Source: Halorientalis regularis (lineage in GTDB: Archaea > Halobacteriota > Halobacteria > Halobacteriales > Haloarculaceae). Taken from it: a stretch of DNA of 64,000 bases. This document shows, one piece after another, positions 33,336 to 42,086 of the stretch. The stretch is taken from contig NZ_JALJCL010000017.1 in assembly GCF_023698535.1 (NCBI RefSeq), positions 1 to 64,000 on the forward strand, given 5' to 3'. Below the pieces are notes generated by a model, which made no database searches, was not told the DNA's origin, and saw only the letters and a list, made by a program, of their open reading frames with translations. The position numbers were made by a program, and so were the translations under genes. Each line of letters opens with the position of its first letter. The first letter of the stretch is position 1.

Positions 33336-34583
33336 TCACTGGACACCCCGTCCGCCCAGTTTCGAGATGGCCGAGAAAGCCTTCTTCCTGAGCTGTTCGC
33401 TCTCGGTCTGGTCGATGAGGTCGTCGAGGCGCTCGCGCGTGCGCTCGCCGCCGACCTTCCCGAGCGTGAACACCGCCTGTGCGCGGACGTTCTCGTCGTA
33501 ATCCGTGTCGTCGACCACCTCGAGCAGACGGCTCTCGACCTGTTCCCCGCCGATCTCGGCGAGGCTGGTCGAGGCGAACTGGGCGGTCATCTGGTCCTCG
33601 TCGTCCAGAATCTCGACCAGCGCCTCGACGATCCGGCCGTAGCCGGCGCTGTCCTGGTCGGCGACCCGGCCCAGGAGCCAGGCCGTGTTGCGGCGCTGGC
33701 GGTTCTGGGTACTCTCCTCCAAGATGTCGATCATCGGCACGAGGACGCTCTGATCGTCGGTCCGGTTGAGTTGTTCGACGACGGTTTCGCGGATCTCGTG
33801 GCTCTGGTCGGTCGGCACGTTCGAGAGGAGTTCGATGATCGAGTACACCGCCGTCCGGCGGACCGAGGCGTCGTCGTCGCTCAGGGCACCCACCAGTCCC
33901 TCGACCGGGCGGGAGTTGCCGAAGTTCCCCATCGCCCCGACGGCGATCCGCCGGATCGGCGCGCGCTCGTCGTCGAACATGTCGAGTAGTGCGGTCAGGG
34001 CCTGCCGGTTGCCGATGGCCCCCAGGGCCTCGGCGGCCTCGCGGCGCACCTCGGCTTTCGGGTCCGAGAGGCGTTCGATCAGGGCGTCGGTCGCGCGGGC
34101 GTCCTCCAACCGGCCGCAGGCGCGGGCGACCCGCGCCCGGACGCGAGGGTCCGAATCGTCGAGCGAGTCGAGCAGTTTGGGCAACACGTCCGTCTTCCCG
34201 AGTTCGCCCAGTGCGTTGGCGGCGGCCATCCGGAGTTCGGGCACGTCGGCGGTGAGTGCCTTCGAGAAGGCCTTGGCCTTGGCCCAGTCGGCCTGCCGGT
34301 CCGCGCCCAGATCCAGGCCGGCCATCTCGGCGATCAACTCCTCCATCGCGTCGGTCCCGAGTTGATTCAGGGCGTCGATGGCGGCGGCGGTCACGCGGTC
34401 GTCGTCGGTCGACTGGGCCAGGTCGACCAGCGGCGTCACCACGTCGTGGCCGTCCAGCGTCTCCTCGTCGAAATCGCCGAGAATCTCGGCGGCACGAGCC
34501 CGTAACTCCGGGTTGTCGCTGGTCCGGACCACGGACTTGAGTTCCTCGACCTCACCCTCGCGTTCGAGCTGGTAGAGTGACAT
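33336..34583 (-). CDS. HEAT-repeat chemotaxis-associated protein
   Basis: A 415-residue all-helical protein made of about twelve HEAT/PBS-lyase-type repeats of roughly 31 residues, seen in periodic segments such as PELRMAAANALGELGKTDVL, PRVRARVARACGRLEDARAT and KAEVRREAAEALGAIGNRQA. Halobacterium has a homologous HEAT protein that interacts with CheF and CheY in the taxis network. The ATG overlaps the cheR stop (TAATG), so it is coupled to cheR. It likely acts as a protein scaffold, with no enzyme motif. Confidence 0.87.
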   Translation of the reverse strand: MSLYQLEREGEVEELKSVVRTSDNPELRARAAEILGDFDEETLDGHDVVTPLVDLAQSTDDDRVTAAAIDALNQLGTDAMEELIAEMAGLDLGADRQADWAKAKAFSKALTADVPELRMAAANALGELGKTDVLPKLLDSLDDSDPRVRARVARACGRLEDARATDALIERLSDPKAEVRREAAEALGAIGNRQALTALLDMFDDERAPIRRIAVGAMGNFGNSRPVEGLVGALSDDDASVRRTAVYSIIELLSNVPTDQSHEIRETVVEQLNRTDDQSVLVPMIDILEESTQNRQRRNTAWLLGRVADQDSAGYGRIVEALVEILDDEDQMTAQFASTSLAEIGGEQVESRLLEVVDDTDYDENVRAQAVFTLGKVGGERTRERLDDLIDQTESEQLRKKAFSAISKLGGRGVQ

Positions 34584-35401
34584 TATGCCTTGCGGTAGAT
34601 ACGGTGGCGCTTGTCGAACGGTTCGAACGTGTCCCGACACTCGTGGGGGAGCGTCTCGGTCATGCCGATGACGAGATAGCCGTCGCCCCGGAGCGACCCC
34701 TCGATGGTCTCGAAGATGGGCACCTTGTATTCGGAATCGATGTAGATCAACAGGTTCCGACAGAGTACCAGGTCGAAATCACGCTTCGGGTCGCCTCGGA
34801 TGAGGTCGTGGTTCTCGAACTCGACGAAGTCTTTCACCCGGTCTTTCACCTGGAACCGGTCGCCGTCCTGCTCGACGTAGCTCGTCGAGTCCGCCAGCGG
34901 GGCCAGTTCCTCGCCGATGTCGGTCGTCTGTGAGGTCTCGTAGATGCCCCGGCGGGCCACGTTCAGCGAGTCGTCGCTGATGTCGGTGCCCAGAATCGAG
35001 AGCCGGCGCGCGTTGATCTCGTCGTCGTCGAGCGCGAGCATCGCCAGCGAGTACGGCTCGCGGCCGTCGGCACACGGGGCGCTCCAGACCCGGACCGACC
35101 GTCGCTCGCCGGTCAGGCGGCGCAGCACGTCCTGGATACCCGTCCAGGCCTCGGGGTTGCGGAAGAAGCCGGTGACGTTGATCGACAGTGAGTCGAGCAG
35201 GCGCTCGGCCTCGCCGTCCTCCGTGGTCAACTGGTCGCGGTACTCGCCGTAGCTGTCGGCCCCGGTCCGGCGCATCCGGGCGGTGATCCGCCGGTCGAGG
35301 TAGGCGTCGTTGTAGAAGCCGGTCTCGAACCCGACCTCGCGCTGGATGTACCCGAGCAGGTCGTCGAAGGCCTCGCGGGACTCCTGTCTGCTGTCGGTCA
35401 T
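34583..35401 (-). CDS. cheR: Chemotaxis protein methyltransferase CheR
   Basis: A 272-residue CheR with a helical N-terminal domain (RRITARMRRTGADSYGEYRD), the NVTGFFRNPEAW motif, SAM-binding loop VWSAPCADGREPYSLAM, DISDDSLNVARRGIY, and the LVLCRNLLIYID segment. It methylates glutamates on transducers using S-adenosylmethionine. It lies one base after the cheA stop on the same strand and is coupled to the HEAT gene. Confidence 0.95.
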   Translation of the reverse strand: MTDSRQESREAFDDLLGYIQREVGFETGFYNDAYLDRRITARMRRTGADSYGEYRDQLTTEDGEAERLLDSLSINVTGFFRNPEAWTGIQDVLRRLTGERRSVRVWSAPCADGREPYSLAMLALDDDEINARRLSILGTDISDDSLNVARRGIYETSQTTDIGEELAPLADSTSYVEQDGDRFQVKDRVKDFVEFENHDLIRGDPKRDFDLVLCRNLLIYIDSEYKVPIFETIEGSLRGDGYLVIGMTETLPHECRDTFEPFDKRHRIYRKA

Positions 35402-35402
35402 C

Positions 35403-37400
35403 TCAGAGCGTCACCACGTCGAGGATGTGGACGATGTTGCCGTCCCCTAGCACCGCCGTCCCCGAGAGGCCCGGCGTCCCGCTGAGGATCCCCTCCAGGG
35501 GTTTGACGACGACTTCCTCCTGCTGGGTGACGGCGTCACACTTCAGCGCGACCTGGCGTTCGGACTCGCGAATCCGGACGAGCATGCCGTCGCCGTTTGT
35601 CTTTGCGTCGGGCACGTCGAACGCCTCGGCGATGTCGACGATGGGGTAGATGTCGTCGTTGTGTTCGATGACTTCCTCGCCGTTGATGATTTTCGTCCCG
35701 TTCATCTGGCTGATCTCGTCGATGTTCTTGATCGGGACGCCGTACTGCTCGTCGCCGACCTGGACGAACAGGACCTTGACGATGGCCATCGTCACGGGCA
35801 GGCGCAGCGAGACGGTGGTCCCTTCGCCGGGTTCGGAATCGACGCTCACCGATCCGTCGAGTTGCGTGACGGTGTCGTGGACCACGTCCATCCCGACGCC
35901 GCGGCCGCTGGTGTCGGTCACCTCGTCTTTGGTGGAGAGGCCGGGGTGGAAGGCTAGGTCGTAGATCTCACCTTCCTCCATCCGGTCGAGTTCCTCCTCG
36001 GTGCGGACGCCGTGTTCCAGCGCCTGCTCGCGGATGTCCGCCACGTCCAGCCCTGCGCCGTCGTCCTCGACCTCGATGATGACGTGGTCGCGCTCCCGCG
36101 TGGCGCGCAACTCCACGGTCCCCTCGCGGGGCTTGCCCTTCCGTTCGCGCTCCTCCGGAGGTTCGATCCCGTGGTCCACGGCGTTCCGGAGGATGTGCAT
36201 CAGCGGGTCCGAGATCTCGGTGAGGATCGTCCGGTCGAGTTCGATGTCTTCGCCCTCGATCCGGAAGTCGACCTCCTTGTCGAGTTCACGCGCCAGGTCC
36301 CGCACGAGTCGCGGGAACTTGCCTACGACTTTCTTCAGCGGGATCAGGCGCATGTCCATCACCGTGTTCTGGAGGTTGGCGCTGATCTTGTCCAGCTCGT
36401 TGAGGTTCTCCCCGGCAGCGTCCATGTCGCCGTCGGCGACGGCCCGGCGGAGCTTGATCCGGCTGGTCACGAGCTGTTCGACCTGGCCGTGGAGTTCGTC
36501 CAGCCGGTCCACGTCCACGCGGACGGACTTGATCTCGTCGACCGACGAGTCCGTCGACGCCGCCGTCTCACCGCTATCGCTGCCGTCCTCGCCATCGTCG
36601 GCGAACTGGTCGACGTGCTCGACGGCGAAGGCGTCGATCTTGGAGACGCTGCTGAGACTCCCGCGGAGGACGTCGGTGTCCGGGGCGTCGACCAGCAGGT
36701 CGAACCCGCCCTCGTACTCGCCGTCCTCGATCTTCGCCCGGGCGGGTTCGGCGGCCAGCAATCCGAAGGTGTCGGCGACCGCCTCGACGGCGAGCATCCC
36801 GTCGACGCCGAGCATGTTGCTGTCGCCGATCTCGACGCGGACGTGGTAGGCCTCGTCGGCGTCGACGCTCGCGTCCGCGAACACCGAGGTGTCGACCGTC
36901 ACGTCAGTCTCGCCATCGTCCGCGCCGTCGTCGGCGTCGTCGCCCTCGCTCTCGGCGGTGTCGTCACTGGCTTCCTCGGCGGCGTCGCTGCCCGCGTCGC
37001 CCCCGTCGTCGGCGGCGTCGGGGCCGTCTTCGAGGACGCCCCGGATCTCGGCGACCATTTCGTCGGTGTCGGTCGTGGACTCGCCGTGTTCTTCGATCTC
37101 GCTGACGATGACCTCGATCTGGTCGACGCCCGCGAAGATCATGTCCATCACCTCGGGGGTGACCTCCATGTTGCCCTCTCGCATCTCGTCGAGGAGGTCC
37201 TCGATGGCGTGGGCGAGATCGCTGGCGTCCTCGAAGCCCATCGCGCCGAAGTTGCCCTTCAGCGTGTGGGCCGTCCGGAAGATCGACTCCATCGCCTGCT
37301 CGTCCTCCGGGTCTGACTCCAGGGCGAGCAGGGAGTTGTTCAGTTCGGTGATCGCTTCCTCGCTTTCGCGGATGAACGCGTCGAGATACTGGTCGTCCAT
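35403..37400 (-). CDS. cheA: Chemotaxis histidine kinase CheA
   Basis: A 665-residue kinase. The P1 domain has phospho-accepting His45 in RTAHTLKGNFGAMGF. An acidic linker follows (about 130-170, many Asp/Glu). A P2-like region and the P3 dimer helices (VDVDRLDELHGQVEQLVTSR) come next. The ATPase domain has ILRNAVDHGIEPPEERE, EVEDDGAGLDV and SGRGVGMDVV, and the C-terminal P5 CheW-like domain binds CheW. It phosphorylates CheY and CheB. Four bases separate it from cheB. Confidence 0.96.
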   Translation of the reverse strand: MDDQYLDAFIRESEEAITELNNSLLALESDPEDEQAMESIFRTAHTLKGNFGAMGFEDASDLAHAIEDLLDEMREGNMEVTPEVMDMIFAGVDQIEVIVSEIEEHGESTTDTDEMVAEIRGVLEDGPDAADDGGDAGSDAAEEASDDTAESEGDDADDGADDGETDVTVDTSVFADASVDADEAYHVRVEIGDSNMLGVDGMLAVEAVADTFGLLAAEPARAKIEDGEYEGGFDLLVDAPDTDVLRGSLSSVSKIDAFAVEHVDQFADDGEDGSDSGETAASTDSSVDEIKSVRVDVDRLDELHGQVEQLVTSRIKLRRAVADGDMDAAGENLNELDKISANLQNTVMDMRLIPLKKVVGKFPRLVRDLARELDKEVDFRIEGEDIELDRTILTEISDPLMHILRNAVDHGIEPPEERERKGKPREGTVELRATRERDHVIIEVEDDGAGLDVADIREQALEHGVRTEEELDRMEEGEIYDLAFHPGLSTKDEVTDTSGRGVGMDVVHDTVTQLDGSVSVDSEPGEGTTVSLRLPVTMAIVKVLFVQVGDEQYGVPIKNIDEISQMNGTKIINGEEVIEHNDDIYPIVDIAEAFDVPDAKTNGDGMLVRIRESERQVALKCDAVTQQEEVVVKPLEGILSGTPGLSGTAVLGDGNIVHILDVVTL

Positions 37401-37403
37401 AGT

Positions 37404-38522
37404 TTAGGCCTCCGTAAGCGCGTCGAGTACGGCGTCGGTGATCGACTCCAGTGCGAGCTCGTCGTCGACGACGCCGGTCTCGACGGCTCGTTTCGGCATG
37501 CCGTACACTGCCGAACTCGCCTCGTTCTGGGCGATCACGCGACCGCCCGCTCGCGCGACGGCGCGGACGCCGTCGGCACCGTCGGTCCCCATCCCGGTCA
37601 GGATGACCGCGACCATCGGGTCCGTGATACAGTCGGCGGCGGTCCGCATCGTCACGTCGACGGCTGGCCGAACACTGTTCTCCGGCGGCGCCTCCGTGAG
37701 TGCCACGCGGAGTCGCCCGCGTGCGTAGTTCGAAACCTCCATGTGCTTGCCGCCGGCGGCGACCAGCGCCTCGCCGCCGCCGATACGTGCGCCGTCGGTC
37801 GCCTCGGCCACGTCGTAGTCGCTGCGACTGTCGAGGCGCTCGGCGAAGCGGCCAGTGAAGCCGTCGGGCATGTGCTGCACGATCAGCACGCGCAGGTCCG
37901 CCGCCGGCGGCAACTCGGCCATGATCCGCTCGACGACCGTCGGGCCACCCGTCGACGACCCGAGCAACAGCGTCGGGTTGTCCACGTAGGCGGCCGGTTC
38001 CGCGACGGTACCGGTGTCGGCCCCAGCGGCCGGGCCCGTCGCCGAGGCTTCGGCGGCCTCGATGGCCTCCGTGTAGGCCTCCTGGGGCGTGGTCGCGTCG
38101 GTACCCGGACCGACGCGAACGTCGACTTCCGCGACCGACTGCACCATCTCGACCAGCTGGTCTTCCAGCCGGGACATCTCCATCGAGACCTCCCCGCCGG
38201 GTTTGGTGAAGAAGTCGACTGCGCCCTTCTCCAGGGCCTCGAAGGTCACGTCTGCGTTCTCGTCGGTGTGGGCCGACAGCATGAGGACGGGCGTGGGCGT
38301 AGTGGCCATGATCTCCTCGACGGCCTCGATACCGTTCATCTCGGGCATCTCCACGTCCATCGTCACCACGTCGGGCTCGTGCTCGCGGACGGCGCTGACG
38401 GCCTCGCGACCGTTCCGTGCCTCCGCGACGACCTCGACGCCGCTCTCCTCGAGCATATCGGAGATGACACTCCGCATGAAGTGGGAATCGTCGGTGACGA
38501 CGGCCCGGGTCGCCCGTGCCAT
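37404..38522 (-). CDS. cheB: Chemotaxis methylesterase CheB
   Basis: A 372-residue CheB with an N-terminal receiver domain (phospho-Asp56 in VVTMDVEMPEMNG), a Thr/Ala-rich linker (about 140-180) and a C-terminal methylesterase/deamidase domain. The catalytic Ser190 lies in LLGSSTGGPT, His217 in QHMPDGFTG and the Asp in GMGTDGADG. It demethylates transducers when phosphorylated by CheA. It is first in the cheBAR-HEAT operon. Confidence 0.95.
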   Translation of the reverse strand: MARATRAVVTDDSHFMRSVISDMLEESGVEVVAEARNGREAVSAVREHEPDVVTMDVEMPEMNGIEAVEEIMATTPTPVLMLSAHTDENADVTFEALEKGAVDFFTKPGGEVSMEMSRLEDQLVEMVQSVAEVDVRVGPGTDATTPQEAYTEAIEAAEASATGPAAGADTGTVAEPAAYVDNPTLLLGSSTGGPTVVERIMAELPPAADLRVLIVQHMPDGFTGRFAERLDSRSDYDVAEATDGARIGGGEALVAAGGKHMEVSNYARGRLRVALTEAPPENSVRPAVDVTMRTAADCITDPMVAVILTGMGTDGADGVRAVARAGGRVIAQNEASSAVYGMPKRAVETGVVDDELALESITDAVLDALTEA

Positions 38523-38772
38523 TCAGCTCCCTCCGTGGGAACCGGCCGGCCGGTCGCGACGGGGGGACGCGTCGCCGACGGTCGCCGTTGCGTGTGCGAG
38601 ACGGTCCGTCCGCGTCGGGCGTTTCGGCATCCGTGAGTTCTGTCCCGGTGGTATCCGCGAGCAACCAATAAAGACACCGCCCCCGTAATCAAATGTGATA
38701 GCCCAGGGGCCAATCTTAAGTCCGGATCCACGTTCAGTTGGGAGTAGACCGACTCCGACGGTCGAATCTACT

Positions 38773-39231
38773 ATGTCACAGGCGACACCGACGGACACCG
38801 CCGAGGCGACGGGGCAGGTACTGGAGTTCAAACTCGGGCCGGAGACGTACTGCGTCGACATCGACTACGTGACCGAGATCGTCGACGTGGGCGAGCTGAC
38901 CGGCCTCCCGAACGCACCCGACTACGTGAAAGGTGTGATGGATCTGCGCGGGCGCACGACGGCCATCGTCGACCCGAAGACGATCTTCGACATCGACGGG
39001 GCCGACGCCGACGCCCAGCGGATCATCGTGTTCGACCCCGAGATCATCGCCGACCGGAAGGCCGCCGGGTGGCTCGTCGACGAGGTCCACCAGGTCGTCA
39101 AGCTCGACCCCGACACCATCGAGGAAGCCCCCGAGAGCGGGCGCGAGGCGGTTCGGGGCGTCATCAACCACGAGGACGACGAGGAGGACGGGTTCGTCAT
39201 CTGGGTCGATCCACAGGCCGTCCACAAGTAG
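38773..39231 (+). CDS. cheW: Chemotaxis coupling protein CheW
   Basis: A 152-residue CheW with the SH3-like double barrel: LEFKLGPETYCVDIDYVTEI, ELTGLPNAPDYVKGVMDLRG, AIVDPKTIFDI and GWLVDEVHQVVKL. It bridges transducers and CheA. An acidic loop (EDDEEDG) near the C-terminus is typical of halophilic forms. The ATG at 38773 fits the family. It is divergent from cheB. A T-run follows the gene. Confidence 0.95.
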   Translation: MSQATPTDTAEATGQVLEFKLGPETYCVDIDYVTEIVDVGELTGLPNAPDYVKGVMDLRGRTTAIVDPKTIFDIDGADADAQRIIVFDPEIIADRKAAGWLVDEVHQVVKLDPDTIEEAPESGREAVRGVINHEDDEEDGFVIWVDPQAVHK

Positions 39232-39307
39232 ACCGGTCCGGCCCCGTTCCAGATACAGCCCCGAGCCAACGTCTGGCCGCCGTTCACGACCAGTTAGAGA
39301 ACAAGGT

Positions 39308-39315
39308 TTTTCTAC
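39308..39315 (+). terminator. T-tract after cheW
   Basis: A run GGTTTTTCT about 75 bases after the cheW stop is a plausible archaeal T-tract terminator ahead of the promoter of the next gene. Confidence 0.4.
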
Positions 39316-39330
39316 CCTGACGGCGGACCC

Positions 39331-39339
39331 TTTTTTAAT
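39331..39339 (+). promoter_or_regulatory. TATA box of KaiC-like gene
   Basis: CTTTTTTAATTCG lies about 32 bases before the ATG of the KaiC-like gene. Confidence 0.5.
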
Positions 39340-39368
39340 TCGCGGCGTGTACGCCTCTTCAAGGAAAC

Positions 39369-40094
39369 ATGATCGAGCTAACGAAGACGGGGATCGACGG
39401 ACTCGACCAGATCCTCAACGGTGGGATCGTCAAGAACTCGACGACGCTGGTCAGCGGGAATCCGGGGGCCGGCAAGTCCATCCTGGGGCTGCAGTACATC
39501 TACAATGGCGTCGAGATGTTCGACGAGAAGGGGATCTATCTCTCCTTCGAGGAAAACGAGAAAGACATCCGCGAGGCCGCCGAGTCCATCGGCTTCGAGA
39601 ACTGGGCCGACCACGTCGAGAACGGCGATATCAAAGTGTTCGACAAGCAGGTCCTGCTCCGGGAGAACGATTTCACCTCCTCGCTGGACCTGTTGCTCGA
39701 CGACATCCAGGACGATGACTACCAGCGGATGGTGCTGGACTCGCTGACCATGTTCCAGCTCTTTTTCGAGAACGAACAGGAGAAACGGACCTACCTGCTG
39801 AAGTTCACCGACATCCTCCGGAAGAACGAACTGACGACGCTGATGACCAACGAACAGGGCGCGGTGTTCCCCGACACGGATATCGGACTGGAGAACTACC
39901 TCACTGACGGGAACATCTACCTGATTCAGACGCCCACTGAATCGGGGGTCAACCGCTACGTCTGGGTGGCCAAGATGCGCAAACAGAACATCGAGACCGA
40001 CATCTTCCCGATGGAGATCGAACACGGCGGGATCACGGTCCACCAGAACGCCAGCGCGTTCTCGATGATGAGTGAAGACGAATCGCCGATCTGA
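39369..40094 (+). CDS. KaiC/RadA-like ATPase in the motility locus
   Basis: A 241-residue single-domain RecA-superfamily ATPase with Walker A GNPGAGKS (30-37), a paired acidic segment SFEENEKDIREAAESIGFEN, Walker B-like MVLDSLTMFQLF, and a late IETDIFPMEIEHGGITV. It resembles one half of KaiC and also ArlH, but ArlH is encoded separately below. KaiC-like proteins are common signalling ATPases in haloarchaea. Its place between cheW and the winged-helix regulator suggests a role in motility control. Confidence 0.85.
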   Translation: MIELTKTGIDGLDQILNGGIVKNSTTLVSGNPGAGKSILGLQYIYNGVEMFDEKGIYLSFEENEKDIREAAESIGFENWADHVENGDIKVFDKQVLLRENDFTSSLDLLLDDIQDDDYQRMVLDSLTMFQLFFENEQEKRTYLLKFTDILRKNELTTLMTNEQGAVFPDTDIGLENYLTDGNIYLIQTPTESGVNRYVWVAKMRKQNIETDIFPMEIEHGGITVHQNASAFSMMSEDESPI

Positions 40095-40221
40095 GTCGCT
40101 CTACCACTTGTTATTTGCTTCGATAACGGATGTAACCCACTACTGTCCGGTTACGAGGATCTGAAATCGGCGGCGATACTCCAGATATCGGGCCGTTTCG
40201 ATCGTTCGTTGGACCCGTCAA

Positions 40222-40229
40222 TTTTATAC
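40222..40229 (+). promoter_or_regulatory. TATA box of winged-helix regulator gene
   Basis: TTTTATAC lies about 31 bases ahead of the start codon, giving a leaderless transcript. Confidence 0.6.
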
Positions 40230-40241
40230 TTGGGTAAATTC

Positions 40242-40254
40242 ATTATCTGATAAT
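40242..40254 (+). promoter_or_regulatory. Palindromic operator at the regulator start
   Basis: ATTATC-T-GATAAT is a perfect inverted repeat ending two bases before the ATG. It overlaps the expected transcription start. The half-site GATAATC recurs upstream of the archaellin and cheY TATA boxes. Autoregulation by the encoded protein is inferred. Confidence 0.55.
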
Positions 40255-40256
40255 CA

Positions 40257-40592
40257 ATGCCACCTGCTGAGATTCTACGAACGCTTGGAAACAAGTACAG
40301 TGCCGAGATCCTGGAGGCGACCGACGAGCCCCAGTCGGCACAGGGGTTGAGCGAGGAACTCGATATCCCCATCGCCACCTGTTACCGGCGGATCGACGAG
40401 TTGACCGAGCACGACCTGCTCGAACTCCACGACAACATCCTCTCGGACGACCGCCGACGGATCAAGGTCTACCGCCGGAACGTCGACGAGATTACCGTGG
40501 ACTTTTCGGGAGAGCTGTCCGTGGCCGTCGAGGAACGGTCGGAAGTCACCAACAAACTCGACGAGGCGTGGCGGACGCTCTCGGAGAGTTGA
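40257..40592 (+). CDS. Winged-helix transcription regulator
   Basis: A 111-residue ArsR-like winged-helix protein: ILRTLGNKYSAEILEATDEP, AQGLSEELDIPIATCYRRID (recognition helix) and ELTEHDLLELHDNILSDDRR, followed by beta strands and a C-terminal helix EERSEVTNKLDEAWRTL that could dimerise. It is encoded just before the archaellin region. The palindrome at its start and the matching half-sites near archaellin and cheY promoters make it the best candidate for a local motility regulator. Confidence 0.85.
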   Translation: MPPAEILRTLGNKYSAEILEATDEPQSAQGLSEELDIPIATCYRRIDELTEHDLLELHDNILSDDRRRIKVYRRNVDEITVDFSGELSVAVEERSEVTNKLDEAWRTLSES

Positions 40593-40741
40593 TTTCAGCA
40601 TTCGATCCGCTGGGGGAACCGAGGGGCGCTGCAGTCGGGCGGTTTTTGCCCCCGCTGTAACGGGTAGTTATCAGCATAGATATTTTCAAGGGTGGATTTA
40701 AGGTATAGGTCCTCCCTCTATTGTCGTAGGGACAGATTGTG

Positions 40742-41020
40742 ATGACAGTAGAAATCCTCTATGCCGCCTCCACCCTGGTCTTCGTCGTGGCCGGGTTGAC
40801 GATGGTCGGCATGGCCATACGCGCGTACGTGCAAACGTCACGGCAGGCGATGTTGCATCTCTCGCTGGGCTTCTCGCTGGCCGTTGCCGGTGCCGCCGCG
40901 ACGATGATCAGTGCGTTCATCAACGACTTCTCGGGGACCCGCTGGCTGTTGCTGGTCAACAGCGGCCTGACGACGTTCGGGTACCTGTTTGTGATGTACA
41001 GCCTCGTCACCTACGAGTGA
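40742..41020 (+). CDS. DUF7521-like small membrane protein
   Basis: A 92-residue protein with three membrane segments: ILYAASTLVFVVAGLTMVGM, LSLGFSLAVAGAAATMISAF and LLVNSGLTTFGYLFVMYSLV. Haloarchaeal DUF7521 proteins have this size and often follow winged-helix genes. It could sense or tether the regulator at the membrane, which is an inference. An ATTTAAGG box lies about 45 bases upstream. Confidence 0.8.
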   Translation: MTVEILYAASTLVFVVAGLTMVGMAIRAYVQTSRQAMLHLSLGFSLAVAGAAATMISAFINDFSGTRWLLLVNSGLTTFGYLFVMYSLVTYE

Positions 41021-41175
41021 TCGCAGCTCCCGGCGCCCTCCAGCAGCCGAACCACCAGACGGAGACGGTATTATCACCGATGAAATCGCAGTCCAATCTC
41101 GATTATCATATCCAAATCCTCCAGACTGGCGTTACAAATCTCTATAATCGCCGGCTAATCGGTTGTTTTCAGACT

Positions 41176-41201
41176 CGATAATCGGCAGGTCAGGTTTATT
41201 A
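41176..41201 (+). promoter_or_regulatory. Archaellin promoter with CGATAATC site
   Basis: CGATAATC (41176-41183) is followed by the TATA element TTTATT, whose first T is exactly 19 bases after the C of the motif. The cheY promoter has the same arrangement and spacing. The leader to the archaellin ATG is about 45 bases. Other variants (GATTATC at 41101, ATAATCG at 41144) lie upstream. Confidence 0.6.
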
Positions 41202-41272
41202 CCAAGAATTGATTCTGTCCGTGTAGAGTCCGGGTCGGCCGTGACGGTCGCTCGGGCACAGGTAACATAGCC

Positions 41273-41968
41273 ATGTTCGAGATATTCAAAGAAGACGAAG
41301 ACCGAGGCCAGGTCGGTATCGGGACCCTCATCGTGTTCATCGCGATGGTGCTGGTCGCGGCGATCGCGGCGGGCGTCCTGATCAACACGGCCGGCTTCCT
41401 GCAGAGTCAGTCAGAAGAGACGGGCCAACAATCGAGTCAGCAGGTCACCAACCGTCTGGACATCGTCTCCAAGACCGGTGAGAAGACGGACGGTGCCGAC
41501 GCGACGATTACCAACGACGATTACGGGACTGTCGACTCGAGAGACGAAGCGCTCGGGAAAGTGACGCTGATGGTGACGAAGGCACCCGGTGCATCGGACA
41601 TCGACCTGCGGGACGTGACGATTCAGTGGGTCGACGATTCCGGGGTGTACAACATCGTCTCCGAGAAAGCAGCCAGGGATGGCGCAGGGAACAACGCCGG
41701 ATACTTCGTCATCAACCCGGTCAAAGACGAGGACGGCTCCAGCACGATCGTCAACAGTCCCGACGACCGGATGGAGCTGGTCATGACGCTGGGTGCGACA
41801 AGTAACATTGATCTCGGTGATACGGACGGTACGCCCACCACTGCGGTGGACCGTCTGGAAGAGGGTGACTCGGTCACGCTCAACGTCGCGACCGAAGACA
41901 GTTCGGCCTCGACAGTGCGGATCACCGTGCCCCAGTCGCTGAGCGGGCAGACGGCCGCCACGCTGTAA
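41273..41968 (+). CDS. arlA: Archaellin (archaellum filament protein)
   Basis: A 231-residue type IV-pilin-like filament protein. The signal ends RG and is cut by the prepilin peptidase after Gly12 ([12 protein letters not shown]). The hydrophobic N-terminal helix follows ([19 protein letters not shown]), then a beta-rich surface domain with many Asp and Ser/Thr residues. It is the only archaellin gene in the window. Transcription likely starts at the promoter with the CGATAATC site and stops in the T-rich stretch after the gene. Confidence 0.96.
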   Translation: MFEIFKEDEDRGQVGIGTLIVFIAMVLVAAIAAGVLINTAGFLQSQSEETGQQSSQQVTNRLDIVSKTGEKTDGADATITNDDYGTVDSRDEALGKVTLMVTKAPGASDIDLRDVTIQWVDDSGVYNIVSEKAARDGAGNNAGYFVINPVKDEDGSSTIVNSPDDRMELVMTLGATSNIDLGDTDGTPTTAVDRLEEGDSVTLNVATEDSSASTVRITVPQSLSGQTAATL

Positions 41969-41980
41969 TCCGGTCACACA

Positions 41981-41993
41981 CTTTTCGTTTTCT
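41981..41993 (+). terminator. T-rich terminator after archaellin
   Basis: Three T-runs (CTTTTCGTTTTCTT) start about a dozen bases after the stop codon, typical of archaeal factor-independent termination. No stem is needed. Confidence 0.6.
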
Positions 41994-42086
41994 TCACGCC
42001 GGCCAGAGACATCTCGGTCCGTTCGCCACGGACGCCGTCTGACACCACCGACGGAATTATTGCCCTCGGTCACGGCAGATTATAGC

